Shown here in pieces: positions 1 through 9,343 of a DNA stretch of 64,000 bases. The notes under the pieces were generated by a model. It was not told the DNA's origin and made no database searches. It saw only the letters and a program-made list of their open reading frames with translations. The position numbers and the translations under genes were made by a program. The stretch comes from Bacillota bacterium (GTDB lineage: Bacteria > Bacillota > Clostridia > Lachnospirales > Lachnospiraceae): positions 124,001 through 188,000 of the forward strand of contig JAEXOU010000009.1 of NCBI GenBank assembly GCA_023439125.1, given 5' to 3'. Position 1 is the first letter of the stretch. Each line of letters opens with the position of its first letter.

Positions 1-1
1 T

Positions 2-70
2 TATCGTATCAACGATGTGGATATAATTTGGGAAATGTTTGACTTAGGGTATAGAATCGGAATAAATTAG
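2..70 (+). CDS. C-terminal end of a gene cut by the window edge
   Basis: An open frame enters from the left edge and ends at TAG 68-70, giving 22 residues with a plausible coding composition (ends DLGYRIGIN). A hairpin with a T tract follows 26 bases later, as expected behind a gene end. The fragment is too short to assign to a family. Confidence 0.4.
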   Translation, partial: YRINDVDIIWEMFDLGYRIGIN

Positions 71-95
71 GTTAAGCAATTTTGGAGAATGTGCA

Positions 96-138
96 AGTGC
101 TAGAACAAATCTGTAATAGAAGTGTTCTAGCGCTTTTT
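96..138 (+). terminator. Intrinsic terminator
   Basis: AGTGCTAGAACA (96-107) can pair with TGTTCTAGCGCT (123-134), one G-T pair included, and a TTTTT run follows. It most likely terminates the gene ending at 70. Confidence 0.75.
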
Positions 139-140
139 CA

Positions 141-725
141 TTGGTATATGAATGTATAGATGTAATTGTATCATCTACTTTCAAGATGATACAATTCAGC
201 TTGAAAAGGAGTTCAGAGGACAGATGCTACTTATTATCCGTGTCTTATCAGTGGTTAAGATCAGATTGGGAAGAACAAGGATACGAAGAGATTCCGGGAG
301 CAACAGATAAGACTTACCTACTTAATGAGGATGATATCGATCAATTTATTAAGGTAAAGGTAACAGTCATAGGTAAATATACTGGCACTATAACCAGTGC
401 GCCTCTAGGTAAGGTAGAATGGAATCCACAGGAATTGATAGAATTGATCTCCATAGAGGATATCATTGGTACAGCCATGGTTGGAGAAGAATTAACAGCT
501 GGTGAAATAGAACCTACAGGAGCCACTGTGTCTTATCAGTGGTTAAGATCAGATTGGGAAGAACAAGGATACGAAGAGATTCCGGGAGCAACAGATAGGA
601 CTTACCTACTTAAGGAAGATGATATCGATAAATTTATTATGGTAAAGGTAACGGTAACGGGCATAGGTAAGTATACTGGCAGTATAACCAGTGCTCCTCT
701 AGGTAAGGTAGAAGATATAAGTTAA
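141..725 (+). pseudogene. Truncated Ig-like repeat surface-protein fragment
   Basis: The open frame encodes two copies of a roughly 96-residue beta-rich module with the pattern SYQWLRSD...IPGATD.TYLL..DDID.FI.VKVTV...YTG.ITSAPLGKVE. This pattern is common in extracellular Ig/cadherin-like repeats of clostridial surface proteins. The two modules are nearly identical at DNA level over about 85 bases (241-325 and 529-613), a 288-bp offset. The only start is TTG without a clear ribosome site, and the first 30 residues look non-coding. There is no signal peptide, anchor or catalytic domain. I read it as a 3' remnant of a larger secreted protein; expression as a short protein cannot be excluded. 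Confidence 0.55.
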
Positions 726-730
726 ATACC

Positions 731-951
731 TATATTGACTTTGACGGTTATGTTATTGTATCTATGCCCCCTCATTCTTCTTGATTTCCAAAGAAGAAAT
801 CGAGAAGAATGAGGATTTGACGATTCTAGCAGAATCAAAAGAAGCTGGTGTGTTTATCGTACTTGGTAAAGGCGGAAAGCATATCGTTATCCTTGGCCAT
901 ACAGAGTACAAGCGTATGACACTAGATTTCGTTTGGTACAAAGTCACATAA
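731..951 (+). pseudogene. metA: Relic of homoserine O-succinyl/acetyltransferase (metA) 3' end
   Basis: Frame 1 from 781 to the TAA at 949-951 reads LTILAESKEAGVFIV, then a GHTEY motif. This is the conserved C-terminal block of MetA-type homoserine acyltransferases (family consensus LAES-EAGVY, then TGH-EY). Just upstream, in frame 2 (about 731-781), FDGY..MPPHS resembles the FDD...PHSR segment that precedes it in the family. The two pieces are joined by a frameshift near 780, and the PHSR arginine is lost. The first three quarters of the gene are absent. This is a decayed fragment and not functional. Confidence 0.65.
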
Positions 952-1050
952 AAAAGGTACATGAAAAGGTACACAAAATAATTAAAGCATAAGATAAGCG
1001 AGAGATACATTGTGAAATCACATTGTATTTCTCGCTTTGTTAATTATATC

Positions 1051-1135
1051 GGTACTAGGTAGTACTATAAGAACGGTACTATGCAGTACCTGTACTGGTA
1101 TTAGGTAGTACCGCAGGACGGTATGTAGTAGTACC
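1051..1135. repeat. Four tandem near-palindromes, period about 23 bp
   Basis: Four 16-base imperfect palindromes of the form GGTACTA..TAGTACC start at 1051, 1075, 1097 and 1120, a spacing of 24, 22 and 23 bases. Only the palindromic half sites are well conserved; the 6-8 base spacers differ. The array lies in the 400-base non-coding stretch before the methyltransferase gene. It could be a multi-site operator or a decayed repeat array. Confidence 0.7.
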
Positions 1136-1352
1136 TAATAAAGAACTAATAACTAGTAACTATATTTAACAAATAACCGTTATCAATTTCTCGAGACCTA
1201 TTTGAAGATGGGGTCAGATTGGGGTTAGATAAGAATTGCCGGGAATCAAAATAGTATATAGCTATATAAGTATATATCAGAAAAGCTGGAATTTACAATT
1301 TATTTGATATATACTCAAAATATATTATGTCTAAAGAAATACGGAGGAGCAA

Positions 1353-2024
1353 ATGGTTAATGATAATACAACACCTATAGCGGCAAAAGAATATGATGAG
1401 CAGATTAACAATACAATCCCATACTATACAGAATTTTATCGTCAGATATTAGATGTGGTTGAACAGTGTGATTTTTCCAAAATGGAGTGGCTTGATTTAG
1501 GATGTGGCACAGGACATATGGAAAAGTTAGCTTTAAAGATCTTCTCTGATGTTAAGTTTGTTCTTGTTGATCCTTCAGAACAGATGCTAGAACAAGCGAG
1601 AGAAAAGCTAAAGGATGAGAGCATTGAATACATATGCGCTAGTTCTACCTCGATTAATTACAAAGATAGGTTTGATGTTGTTACAGCAATTCAATCTCAT
1701 CATTATATGCAGGAAGAGGAACGAATAAGAGCAACAGAATACGTGTACCGTGCATTGAAGAAGGGAGGAATCTATCTTAATTTTGAGAATGTAGTGCCAG
1801 AGGAAGAAGAAGTGAAGCAATCAGAACTATTAAGATGGGGAAGATACCAGCAAAGGCATGGAAAATCAAAGGAAGAGGCGAAAGCCCATAATGCAAGATG
1901 TGGGGTTAATTATTTTCCGTTAACTGTGGCACAACACATAAAATTATTAAAGAATGTTGGTTTTAGAAAAGTGCATGTCTTTTGGTATAGCTATATGCAA
2001 ATGGGAATCTATGGAGTAAAGTGA
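1353..2024 (+). CDS. Class I SAM-dependent methyltransferase
   Basis: The 223-residue protein has the class I methyltransferase glycine motif DLGCGTGHMEKLA (about residues 46-58), an acidic ribose-binding strand end (FVLVDPSEQML, about 70-80) and a post-motif strand (DVVTAIQSHHYM). This fits the Methyltransf_25/UbiE-like group of small-molecule methyltransferases. The acceptor substrate cannot be told. GGAGGAG nine bases ahead supports the ATG. The start lies downstream of the palindrome array at 1051-1135. No operon partner is obvious: 111 bases separate it from the ATPase gene. Confidence 0.8.
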   Translation: MVNDNTTPIAAKEYDEQINNTIPYYTEFYRQILDVVEQCDFSKMEWLDLGCGTGHMEKLALKIFSDVKFVLVDPSEQMLEQAREKLKDESIEYICASSTSINYKDRFDVVTAIQSHHYMQEEERIRATEYVYRALKKGGIYLNFENVVPEEEEVKQSELLRWGRYQQRHGKSKEEAKAHNARCGVNYFPLTVAQHIKLLKNVGFRKVHVFWYSYMQMGIYGVK

Positions 2025-2051
2025 TTTGAAAGCAGGGTTATTACTCCTTAA

Positions 2052-2135
2052 TCCTATTACCTAAAAGATGTTGGTTTTCAGACAATCGGTTATCGCAAGC
2101 GTGTTGGAAATTATTCAAAAGATAGGAGGCCAAAT
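2052..2135 (+). pseudogene. Possible GNAT acetyltransferase tail
   Basis: Between a TAA at 2049 and the ATPase start there is an open stretch reading DVGFQTIGYRKRVGNYSKD. It resembles the C-terminal GF..(V/I)GYRERIGK segment of YncA/phosphinothricin-type GNAT acetyltransferases. It is in frame with, and runs directly into, the ATPase at 2136. It is probably a relic whose body was deleted. The match is short and therefore uncertain. Confidence 0.35.
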
Positions 2136-2990
2136 ATGATTTACTTAAAAAGCTTTACGTATCCAAACGAGGATCAAGAACTGGATTTTATTATGGATAT
2201 TAAGAGAACATGTTACGATACTTATTATCCGTTTAAAATTTTATCCAAGAATGATCTGCATCGGTTAGAGTTTGATACGATCACTATTTTATATGGTGGG
2301 AATGGCTCTGGAAAATCGACAGCTCTAAACGTAATCGCTGAAAAGTTAGGTTTACGTAGAGAGTGTATTTATAATAAATCAAATTTTTTCCCAGATTATG
2401 TGAAGCTGTGTGATATGAGTATTGAAGAGGAAATACCTGAAAACAGTAGGATTATTACAAGTGATGATGTCTTTGATTATATGTTAAATATTCGCAATCT
2501 AAATGAAGGAATTGATTTAAAGAGGGAAGAGTTATTTGAAGAATATATAGAAGCAAAGTATTCCAAATTCCAGATGAGAACAATGGCGGACTATGAGCAA
2601 CTAAAGAAAGTGAATAACTCGCGAAGGACAACCCAGTCTCGATACGTAAAAAGTAAAATGATGGATAATGTACGTGAATACTCGAATGGGGAAAGTGCAT
2701 TTCGTTATTTTACTGAGAAATTTGAAGAAGATGGGCTGTATTTATTGGATGAGCCGGAAAATAGCCTTTCGCCAAAACGACAGATAGAATTGATGAATTA
2801 CTTGGAAGAATCCGCAAGATTTTTTGGATGTCAGTTTATTATATCAACTCATTCACCGTTTTTACTTTCTATGAAAAGTGCAAGAATCTATAATTTGGAT
2901 CGTAATCCTGTGGAAATAGAACGTTGGACGAATTTAGAAAATGTAAGAACTTATTTTGATTTCTTTAAAGCACATGAACATGAGTTTTAA
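2136..2990 (+). CDS. Predicted ABC-type/AAA_21 ATPase
   Basis: The 284-residue protein carries a Walker A motif GGNGSGKST (about residues 54-62), a signature-like SNGESAF (about 182-188), a Walker B LYLLDEPENSLSP (about 201-213) and an H-loop STHSPF (about 237-242). This is the layout of stand-alone AAA_21/AAA_15-type ATPases, related to SMC/Rad50 heads but with only a short insert between the motifs. There are no membrane segments, so it is not a transporter subunit of the usual kind. AGGAGG precedes the ATG. Such proteins often occur as orphans in accessory regions; the role here is unknown. Confidence 0.8.
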   Translation: MIYLKSFTYPNEDQELDFIMDIKRTCYDTYYPFKILSKNDLHRLEFDTITILYGGNGSGKSTALNVIAEKLGLRRECIYNKSNFFPDYVKLCDMSIEEEIPENSRIITSDDVFDYMLNIRNLNEGIDLKREELFEEYIEAKYSKFQMRTMADYEQLKKVNNSRRTTQSRYVKSKMMDNVREYSNGESAFRYFTEKFEEDGLYLLDEPENSLSPKRQIELMNYLEESARFFGCQFIISTHSPFLLSMKSARIYNLDRNPVEIERWTNLENVRTYFDFFKAHEHEF

Positions 2991-3563
2991 GTACATCGAA
3001 AAAGGAGAGGGTGTATAAATACGTATCAACAATTGGTAGAGGCGTAAGAGCGCATGGTTCAGTTTAGAATAGTATAGAATGACTTAACAGCTTCTGTAGT
3101 AAGGCGCTGTAATGATTGATGAGCGAATTTGAGAAAGTTTATGTAGCCGTTTGCAATTTAGCAGGCGGCTTTTTCAATTAGAGGGGAAGGAAGTGAGTGC
3201 AAAATCTATTGTTTTTTAATCTAATAAGGATGTTAGTATTCGAATTATATAATGTAATGGTAGCATATAATATTTTAATAAAATAAAGTTTATGGTGCTA
3301 GGGTAATTTTAAGTAGAAAAGAACAAGAAGAGGAATCAAGTATAAAGAAGGAGCGAAATAATTAAGAATGGTGTGCTTTTGCAGAAAAACTAGTATATGA
3401 GCAAATGAAATTAAGATGACTAAATGTGTTATGGGTTCAGAAAATACAAAAAATGGGGATTAATATACTAAAATAGTTTTATGAAGTTTGAAAACTTAAT
3501 GTAGCAATAGTATCATTCAAAGCATTAAGATCATATTGGAATCATACCCATGGAGGTCTCATC
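2991..3563. other. Gene-poor stretch
   Basis: Apart from the terminator at 3146-3174 I see no convincing gene in this 573-base stretch. It is strongly AT-rich. A GTGAGTGCAAAATC string near 3193 resembles the outer end of palindrome copy F (47.7 kb), but it is too short to call. Confidence 0.4.
3146..3174 (+). terminator. Intrinsic terminator
   Basis: GCCGTTTGC (3146-3154) pairs with GCAGGCGGC (3161-3169), with two G-T pairs, and a TTTTT run follows. It lies 156 bases behind the ATPase gene. Confidence 0.7.
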
Positions 3564-5521
3564 ATGAAAGAAATACTAGAGGCAGAGCGTAAACATCTTG
3601 AAAATGTCATTTATCAAATAAAAAAGAAAATAGATTGCATGCAAGAAGATATGCCTTATCCTGGTGTATCAAAGTATTCTGTCACATCCGACAAAGAAGA
3701 GTGTTCAGGCCTAATGTTTCAAAAATATCGAAATGAAAACATGAAAAAAAGAATATTATCATTTACTGATAATTTGGATGAACCTTATTTTGCGAGATTG
3801 GATTATAGTTTAAATGCGAATGAGGTGACGAAATTCTACATAGGAAAAAGTGGATTTGAGGTTGATGATTACCGTATTTATGACTGGAGAAGTTCTATAG
3901 GGCAAAAATATTATCAAAAAAATCTGATAACATTTCAAATGGATGATATTAACTATACGCTGTTTTTAAGACGAGCCTTTAACATAAATCGCGGAATACT
4001 TCATGATGTTAGGGATGAGTATATTTATGGAGATGAAATCGCAAAGAATAAAATAACAGATCCATTCCTAGTAAAGATTTTTGAGCAAAAGAGAAATGAA
4101 TATAGAGTTACAGATATTATAAGAAGTATACAACAAAATCAAAATACTATTATTACTGCACCTTTGAAAGAGCAGAATATTGTTCAGGGGTGTGCAGGTA
4201 GCGGTAAAACTATGATACTCATGCATAGATTATCGTATATAAAGTTTAATAATCCCAATATAAACTTTGGTAAATTTATTATCATAACTCCATCCTTAAG
4301 CTTTAATTATTTTATTAGTGACTTAGCAGTAGAGCTAGGTATTGATAAGATAGATATGCTATCAATTGGAGATTATTATTGTGATTGTTTAAAACAATAT
4401 GATAAGGATAGATGGAAGAAAGCCAGAATATCTAACGTAAAATTAAATCAGGCCTTTATAAATAAAGTATATTCAGATAATATTATTGAGAAGTTTAAGG
4501 ATACTTATAAAGGTTTTATGAAATCACTTTATATGTCCATAGGACTTAATGATATTAATGAGATTTGTAAATGTCATAACTTAAAAATTTACAGTAGTAA
4601 TTTAACGTATGACAGTCAGATTTTAGCTGAAATTAAATCATTTTTGAAAAGTACCTTATACACAAATGATAGAATTATTAAGGAATGTATAGAGATTTCC
4701 GAGGCTAGACAGGAAAAGATGAAACCAAAAGTAAGCAACTTGACGAAAAAATTGGAATTGAGAGAAAAAAATATTCTAAGCCATGAAGAAGAAGAATTAT
4801 TTAAAGAAAAAGAAAAGTTGTTAGATAAGCATAACATTAATTCTATCTATAATAGTACCATTGGATTAGTACTTAATGAAATTGAAGACTCTTATAATAT
4901 TAAAATTAAAAAACTATGTGAGTATAAGGCATATTCGTGGTTAATATTTTATTCGCTATTTTTTGGAAGTATAAATAAAAAAAGAGCTTTATTTATATCG
5001 ATGAGGGTCAGGATCTTTCAGTGAATGAGATTAGTCTACTTAAAATGATGAATGGTCCAGATACAGTATTAAACATTTATGGAGATGTTAATCAAATGAC
5101 AAGTAGTAAAGGAATTATAAACTGGAGTGATTTAGGTGATGATTTTACATATTATGAATTAAATCAAAATTATAGAAATACTTATGAAATCACATCCTTC
5201 TGCAATGATATGTTTCATTATAATCATTTACCTATTGGTATTCATGGAGAAGAAATACGTAAAATTAGTTTGGATACTATGCTGGAGGAACTTGATGAAT
5301 TAATTTTAGTGAATAATAAAAATAGATATGCTATTATTGTAAAAGATAGTATTGACATTGTCATAAAAAAGCAAATAGATAATAAAGTACCAATCATTAC
5401 AGTAGCTTCTTCAAAGGGGATGGAGTTTGATATAGTATATGTTATCCCTGAAGGTATGAGCAGAAATGAACAATATATTGCATTTACTCGTGCTTTAAGT
5501 AAACTAAATATTATAGAGTAG
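3564..5521 (+). pseudogene. HelD-like superfamily I helicase, frameshifted
   Basis: The first frame (3564-5024) begins with a charged coiled coil typical of HelD, the RNA polymerase-recycling helicase, and has Walker A CAGSGKTMILMHRLSY near residues 210-225. The second frame (coding from about 4983 to 5521) supplies YIDEGQD (Walker B/motif II), the motif III-like GDVNQM, NQNYRN (motif IV), SSKGMEFD (motif V) and QYIAFTRAL (motif VI). The two frames are offset by one base at an A7 run, 4977-4983; removing one A restores a continuous frame of about 650 residues. HelD proteins are usually about 700-780 residues, so the region between motifs Ia and II is also somewhat short. It is either a real pseudogene or a homopolymer sequencing error. 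AGG near 3552 precedes the ATG. Confidence 0.75.
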
Positions 5522-5602
5522 CGAAACGCGAGACACTATGAAAGGTATAAAACAGGAAAACTCATTTGCTACGATTGAAGATATCGCATAGGAGGATACA
5601 AC

Positions 5603-7114
5603 ATGGCTAAAAAACCAATTTACGAATTAATATCAGAAAATATTCAGGATGGAGTCTTAAATAAGGAGTTTAGTCTACCAAAAGAAGAGTCCAATCATGT
5701 GCCTTTTGCTGATGGCGCAATGGATGGAATTAGTGTCTATCATATGGGAGCATCAGACCTTAATGAGGAAGAGAGGATGTTCATTGAGAATGCCATTCGT
5801 TTTGCTTCGAATGGAGAGACTAAGAGTGCTGATGTAGTGTTCCAAGACATATGCAAGAAACACAGAGTAATTGGAATCATCGATGAAATTCAAAGATATG
5901 TGATTGACCATGCCAGCGAACTAAATGCAGGGAATTTGTATCAGTATGCGTTATATTTAATTCTAACCTCATCGGAGGTAGAGTGTGTTAAGGTAGGTAT
6001 GGTTTTATTGGAGCTATTTAAAGTGGATGATAGCATAAAAGAAGTCATACGAACACTGTCATTGTCAGATGAATTTACAGTCTTTGGTGCCTTTCTCATG
6101 AGAAGCTGGGAGAATGGGCAGATGGAAATTCTAAATGCCGCAAAGAGTGTTTCAGGATGGGGGAGAATACATACAGTCGAATTGATTCAGCCAGAAACAG
6201 AGGAAATCAGACAATGGCTATTAAAAGAAGGGGTAAACAATAGTGTTCTGCCAGCATATTCAGGTCTTGAATGTTATACAAAAACAGATGTAGAGCACTT
6301 TCTTGACCAAGATGAAATTAGCTATGAGGAAATACACGCTATATTAGCAATTATTGATGCGATACTTGACGAAGGGCCTGTACCTGGTATTTCGACATTA
6401 GAAGAACCAATAGAAATATTGATTAAGGTTTTAAAGCATGCAAAGAAGTTAATGCCATTACAGATTGAGGATTACGAAGTGATTCATAATATTTCGAAGT
6501 GGCAAGAGGACAACGGAGAGGAAGAAAATTCAGTAATGAATGAGCTAATCCATGCGATTTTTTCTCATGAGTCTTGTAGAGAATGTGTAAAAGATTATAT
6601 TAAATCGGGGAGAACGATAGATTTAGCAATTAAATTAGGAATTGCATATGAAGAAGAGTTATTTAGTGCAATGATAGATGATTTTGATCATACATATCAT
6701 GCGTGCCATTATCTGATGGATAACCCTTTTTATGCAAATCGTGTTGTTCAACTTTTCAGAGAGAATACACCATTAGAAAAGATGAAGACTGGCCCAGGAA
6801 AAGAAATGGGATTAGGCAAAGATTTTATTCAAGTCAATAAACTTGACTATATCTTAACCGAATTAAGAAAACATGTTGGAGTTGGTGAGGATATTGTAGC
6901 AATCGCAATGCAAACACCTTACATTAGAAGCAGAAATGGTGCGATTAAAGTCATGCAAGATTGGGTAAATGCAAGTAAGAAACCGTTAGTTGAAGTTAGC
7001 TCCGTTCTTTATGATGTTTTAATGCAAATGAAGGAACAGGAAGTGGAGGATTACATCCTAAATAATATCATTGGTCTTCTTGATGGGAAAATTGCATTTG
7101 ATGATCAAAATTAG
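5603..7114 (+). CDS. Unrecognised 503-residue soluble helical protein
   Basis: I do not recognise this family. The sequence is soluble, acidic and strongly alpha-helical, with regularly spaced leucine/isoleucine pairs between about residues 80 and 500 that suggest HEAT/ARM-like helical repeats. It has no signal peptide, membrane segment or nucleotide-binding motif. A CREC-type cysteine pair occurs near residue 329. The start is well supported by AGGAGG at 5591-5596. It follows the broken helicase by 82 bases. Genes of this look in related genomes have sometimes carried an enzyme name by transfer, but nothing in the sequence supports a catalytic role. Confidence 0.6.
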   Translation: MAKKPIYELISENIQDGVLNKEFSLPKEESNHVPFADGAMDGISVYHMGASDLNEEERMFIENAIRFASNGETKSADVVFQDICKKHRVIGIIDEIQRYVIDHASELNAGNLYQYALYLILTSSEVECVKVGMVLLELFKVDDSIKEVIRTLSLSDEFTVFGAFLMRSWENGQMEILNAAKSVSGWGRIHTVELIQPETEEIRQWLLKEGVNNSVLPAYSGLECYTKTDVEHFLDQDEISYEEIHAILAIIDAILDEGPVPGISTLEEPIEILIKVLKHAKKLMPLQIEDYEVIHNISKWQEDNGEEENSVMNELIHAIFSHESCRECVKDYIKSGRTIDLAIKLGIAYEEELFSAMIDDFDHTYHACHYLMDNPFYANRVVQLFRENTPLEKMKTGPGKEMGLGKDFIQVNKLDYILTELRKHVGVGEDIVAIAMQTPYIRSRNGAIKVMQDWVNASKKPLVEVSSVLYDVLMQMKEQEVEDYILNNIIGLLDGKIAFDDQN

Positions 7115-7265
7115 CAGATCATTGCGAAAATTAATACTGATTTTAGAAGAAAGAGGTTATTATACAGCTTTGCTACTTTAAGTTGCGTAAATGCAAAAGT
7201 AGGTTGGTGGTACATCTTGAGAAAATTAGATATAACAGTATCATCAAATTAAGGAGATGATCAAT

Positions 7266-7817
7266 ATGGGATTCGGAGACAAACTTAGACTTATTAGAAA
7301 AGAAAGAGGCATTACACAAGAAGAATTGGCAGATATGCTCGAGGTATCCAGACAAGCGGTTTCAAAATGGGAAGCAGGCAATGGTTATCCAGAAACCGAA
7401 AAACTTTTATTAGTTGCAAAGAAGTTAGAGGTTTCCTTAGATTATCTGATGGATTATGAGGTAGAAAGTCATACCGAAAAAAATGAAACTGTTATAGCAA
7501 ATTATAAGACGAATCATATCATCATCAAGAGGTTCGATGGAAGTCAGACCGTTAATTGTATCTCTGTGAAATATAGCAAGATTCTTGCTCCAGCAAAAAA
7601 TGAACCGACATATATTCTTCAAGGAGTAGATAGTGTAGGTATGTTTGGTCCACATACTGTAATCTTAGGTTGGTATGACGATGAGGCAGCAGTAAAAAAA
7701 GAAATGGAAGAGATTCTTCAAGCAATTGAATGTGGTGAAGTAATGTATCAACTTAAATACTATACAGACGTAGAATTCAAGGGGATCTTTGGTATTGTAA
7801 AAAGAAAGGTTAAGTGA
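7266..7817 (+). CDS. XRE-family HTH transcriptional regulator
   Basis: The N-terminal helix-turn-helix (about residues 4-58, motif LRLIRKERGITQEELADML then SRQAVSKWEAG) is the HTH_3 domain of Cro/C1-type repressors. A linker and a C-terminal beta-rich domain of about 110 residues with no recognised ligand motif follow. AAGGAG at 7251-7256 abuts the earlier ATG at 7257 and is correctly spaced only for the ATG at 7266, so the protein starts MGFGDKL. The gene is monocistronic, with a weak terminator-like hairpin behind it. Its target is unknown. Confidence 0.85.
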   Translation: MGFGDKLRLIRKERGITQEELADMLEVSRQAVSKWEAGNGYPETEKLLLVAKKLEVSLDYLMDYEVESHTEKNETVIANYKTNHIIIKRFDGSQTVNCISVKYSKILAPAKNEPTYILQGVDSVGMFGPHTVILGWYDDEAAVKKEMEEILQAIECGEVMYQLKYYTDVEFKGIFGIVKRKVK

Positions 7818-7839
7818 GAATTCTACGCAAGCTTTATTG

Positions 7840-7878
7840 GCCCATGTTTACTCTAAGAAAGGAGAGGCATGGGCTATT
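7840..7878 (+). terminator. Weak intrinsic terminator
   Basis: GCCCATG (7840-7846) pairs with CATGGGC (7868-7874), followed by TATTTT. The loop is long (21 bases). It sits 23 bases behind the XRE regulator. Confidence 0.45.
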
Positions 7879-7933
7879 TTGGAACTGGGGACAAGTAATA
7901 AAGTGAGGGATATATAAAGAGGGGAGTGAGGGA

Positions 7934-8710
7934 GTGTCCCAATTGATTTTTAAGAGTGAGTATGTTATTGTGTCTCAAATATTTAAAGAATCTGAAAAAC
8001 ATGTCCATCCTATGATGCAAATTTTTATTGGAGATGAAAATAATCAAGTTATGGTCGATGGAGAGACCTATCGTGGGAAAATCATTATTATTAATCAAAA
8101 TGTAGATCATTCGATTCAGACAAGAGATAGATTTCGTGTGTTCTTATTAGTAAAACCAGCGAGTCTATTAGCACAGTACATAAGAAAGCATTATTTACAG
8201 GATCATCCTTTCACCTATACTCAGTTAAACAACAATATTAGAGAAAATAATGATTTAAAAGAGGTAAAAGCAGTTGCAATCAATCAAATCACCTTTGAAG
8301 AAATATTAGTCGAGGACTCGCCAAAGGAACTTGAACGAAAAGTGCTTAGCATACTAAAAGCATTAGGGGTTGCAGAGAAACAAGTGAGTATAGATGAAAG
8401 AGTTGAAAGACTAATACAAGCAATTCAGGAGAGAAGATACTTTAATTATTCGATCAAGGAGATTGCACAACAGTGTCATCTTTCAGAAGGAAGAATGGCA
8501 CATCTTTTTAAAGAAGAAGTGGGAGTATCACTAATGAGCTACATACAGCTTATGCAGTTAGAATATGTCTATAAAGAAGTGATCAATGGAAAAAGTATTA
8601 CAGAGGCAGCGCTAGAGGCAGGGTTTTATAGTTCATCACATTTTGCTTATGTATGCAAAAAGATAACAGGTATTTCAATCTCTAAGGTTATGAAAATAGC
8701 AGGATTTTGA
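7934..8710 (+). CDS. AraC-family transcriptional regulator
   Basis: The 258-residue protein has an N-terminal cupin-like sensor (about residues 1-110, with HVHPMMQIFIG near the start) and a C-terminal double HTH of the AraC/XylS type. The latter begins near 160 (SIKEIAQQCHLSEGRMAHLFKEEVG) and ends with a typical second helix set (ITEAALEAGFYSSSHFAYVCKKITG). The start is GTG, preceded by GGGGAG 8 bases upstream. The membrane-protein gene at 8778 follows in the same direction after 67 bases and is the obvious candidate target. Confidence 0.85.
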   Translation: MSQLIFKSEYVIVSQIFKESEKHVHPMMQIFIGDENNQVMVDGETYRGKIIIINQNVDHSIQTRDRFRVFLLVKPASLLAQYIRKHYLQDHPFTYTQLNNNIRENNDLKEVKAVAINQITFEEILVEDSPKELERKVLSILKALGVAEKQVSIDERVERLIQAIQERRYFNYSIKEIAQQCHLSEGRMAHLFKEEVGVSLMSYIQLMQLEYVYKEVINGKSITEAALEAGFYSSSHFAYVCKKITGISISKVMKIAGF

Positions 8711-8777
8711 AAGTTTTAATGAAATAACTAAGCTATGCTAGAAACATAATCAAATTTTAGAAATGGAGGAGATACCA

Positions 8778-9260
8778 ATGTTTCATACAATGATTGTGGT
8801 GACAATGATGTTTATCATGCCGCTTATTTGTTTTATTATCGAGGGACATAAGAAACAATATACAAAAAAGAGCTTTTTTAAATGGTTTCTTTTTTGGATT
8901 GGAGGGATTAGAGCATTAACAGCAGGAGCTATGCAGTTTTTTAATCCCTCTTATACAATGAATTTATTACAAGTAGGACAAGAAAGCAAAATTATGATTA
9001 TGGAGCTAGGTGCAGCTCAGTTTGGAATAGGTGTTCTGGGAATACTATCTTTATTCCAGGAGAGATATAGAACATCTGTAGCCATTAGTTATGGTTGCTT
9101 TTTATTAGGAGCAAGCTACATACATCTCACTCGATTGGGACATGCACAGTGGGATGAGATAGCATCTTTAGCAGGAGATGTGTTATTGGTAGTAATCGTA
9201 GTACTCTATTTATGGTATGAAAAGAGTAATGGTAGAAAGGGGATGGATGTAAGGGGATAA
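8778..9260 (+). CDS. Small polytopic membrane protein (DUF6790-like)
   Basis: The 160-residue protein has four hydrophobic segments (about residues 3-21, 37-55, 76-95 and 125-148) and a central GGIRALTAGAMQFFNP motif, then ELGAAQFGIG. I associate these motifs with a family of uncharacterised membrane proteins (DUF6790-like), but I am unsure of that name. GGAGGA at 8765-8770 is spaced for the ATG at 8778 rather than the upstream ATG at 8763. It is probably co-expressed with, or controlled by, the preceding AraC-type regulator. Confidence 0.6.
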   Translation: MFHTMIVVTMMFIMPLICFIIEGHKKQYTKKSFFKWFLFWIGGIRALTAGAMQFFNPSYTMNLLQVGQESKIMIMELGAAQFGIGVLGILSLFQERYRTSVAISYGCFLLGASYIHLTRLGHAQWDEIASLAGDVLLVVIVVLYLWYEKSNGRKGMDVRG

Positions 9261-9343
9261 ATGTGAGGGAGTTGATTGATTTTACACCAATAATGAAATA
9301 AAATATTGTTAAATGAAGAACAGTTTGATGAAAGAGGAATCAT

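Noticed and set aside
762..1010. Minus-strand 82-codon frame
   Set aside because: It is the reverse strand of the metA relic and has no ribosome site.
1051..1135. CRISPR array
   Set aside because: Units are 16-base palindromes with 6-8 base spacers; no cas genes and spacers far too short.
4977..4985. Programmed -1 frameshift in the helicase gene
   Set aside because: The in-frame heptamer is not a proper X-XXY-YYZ slippery site and I see no convincing stimulatory stem, so a plain indel is more likely.
7257..7265. Earlier ATG for the XRE regulator
   Set aside because: It abuts the AAGGAG ribosome site with no spacing; ATG 7266 fits.
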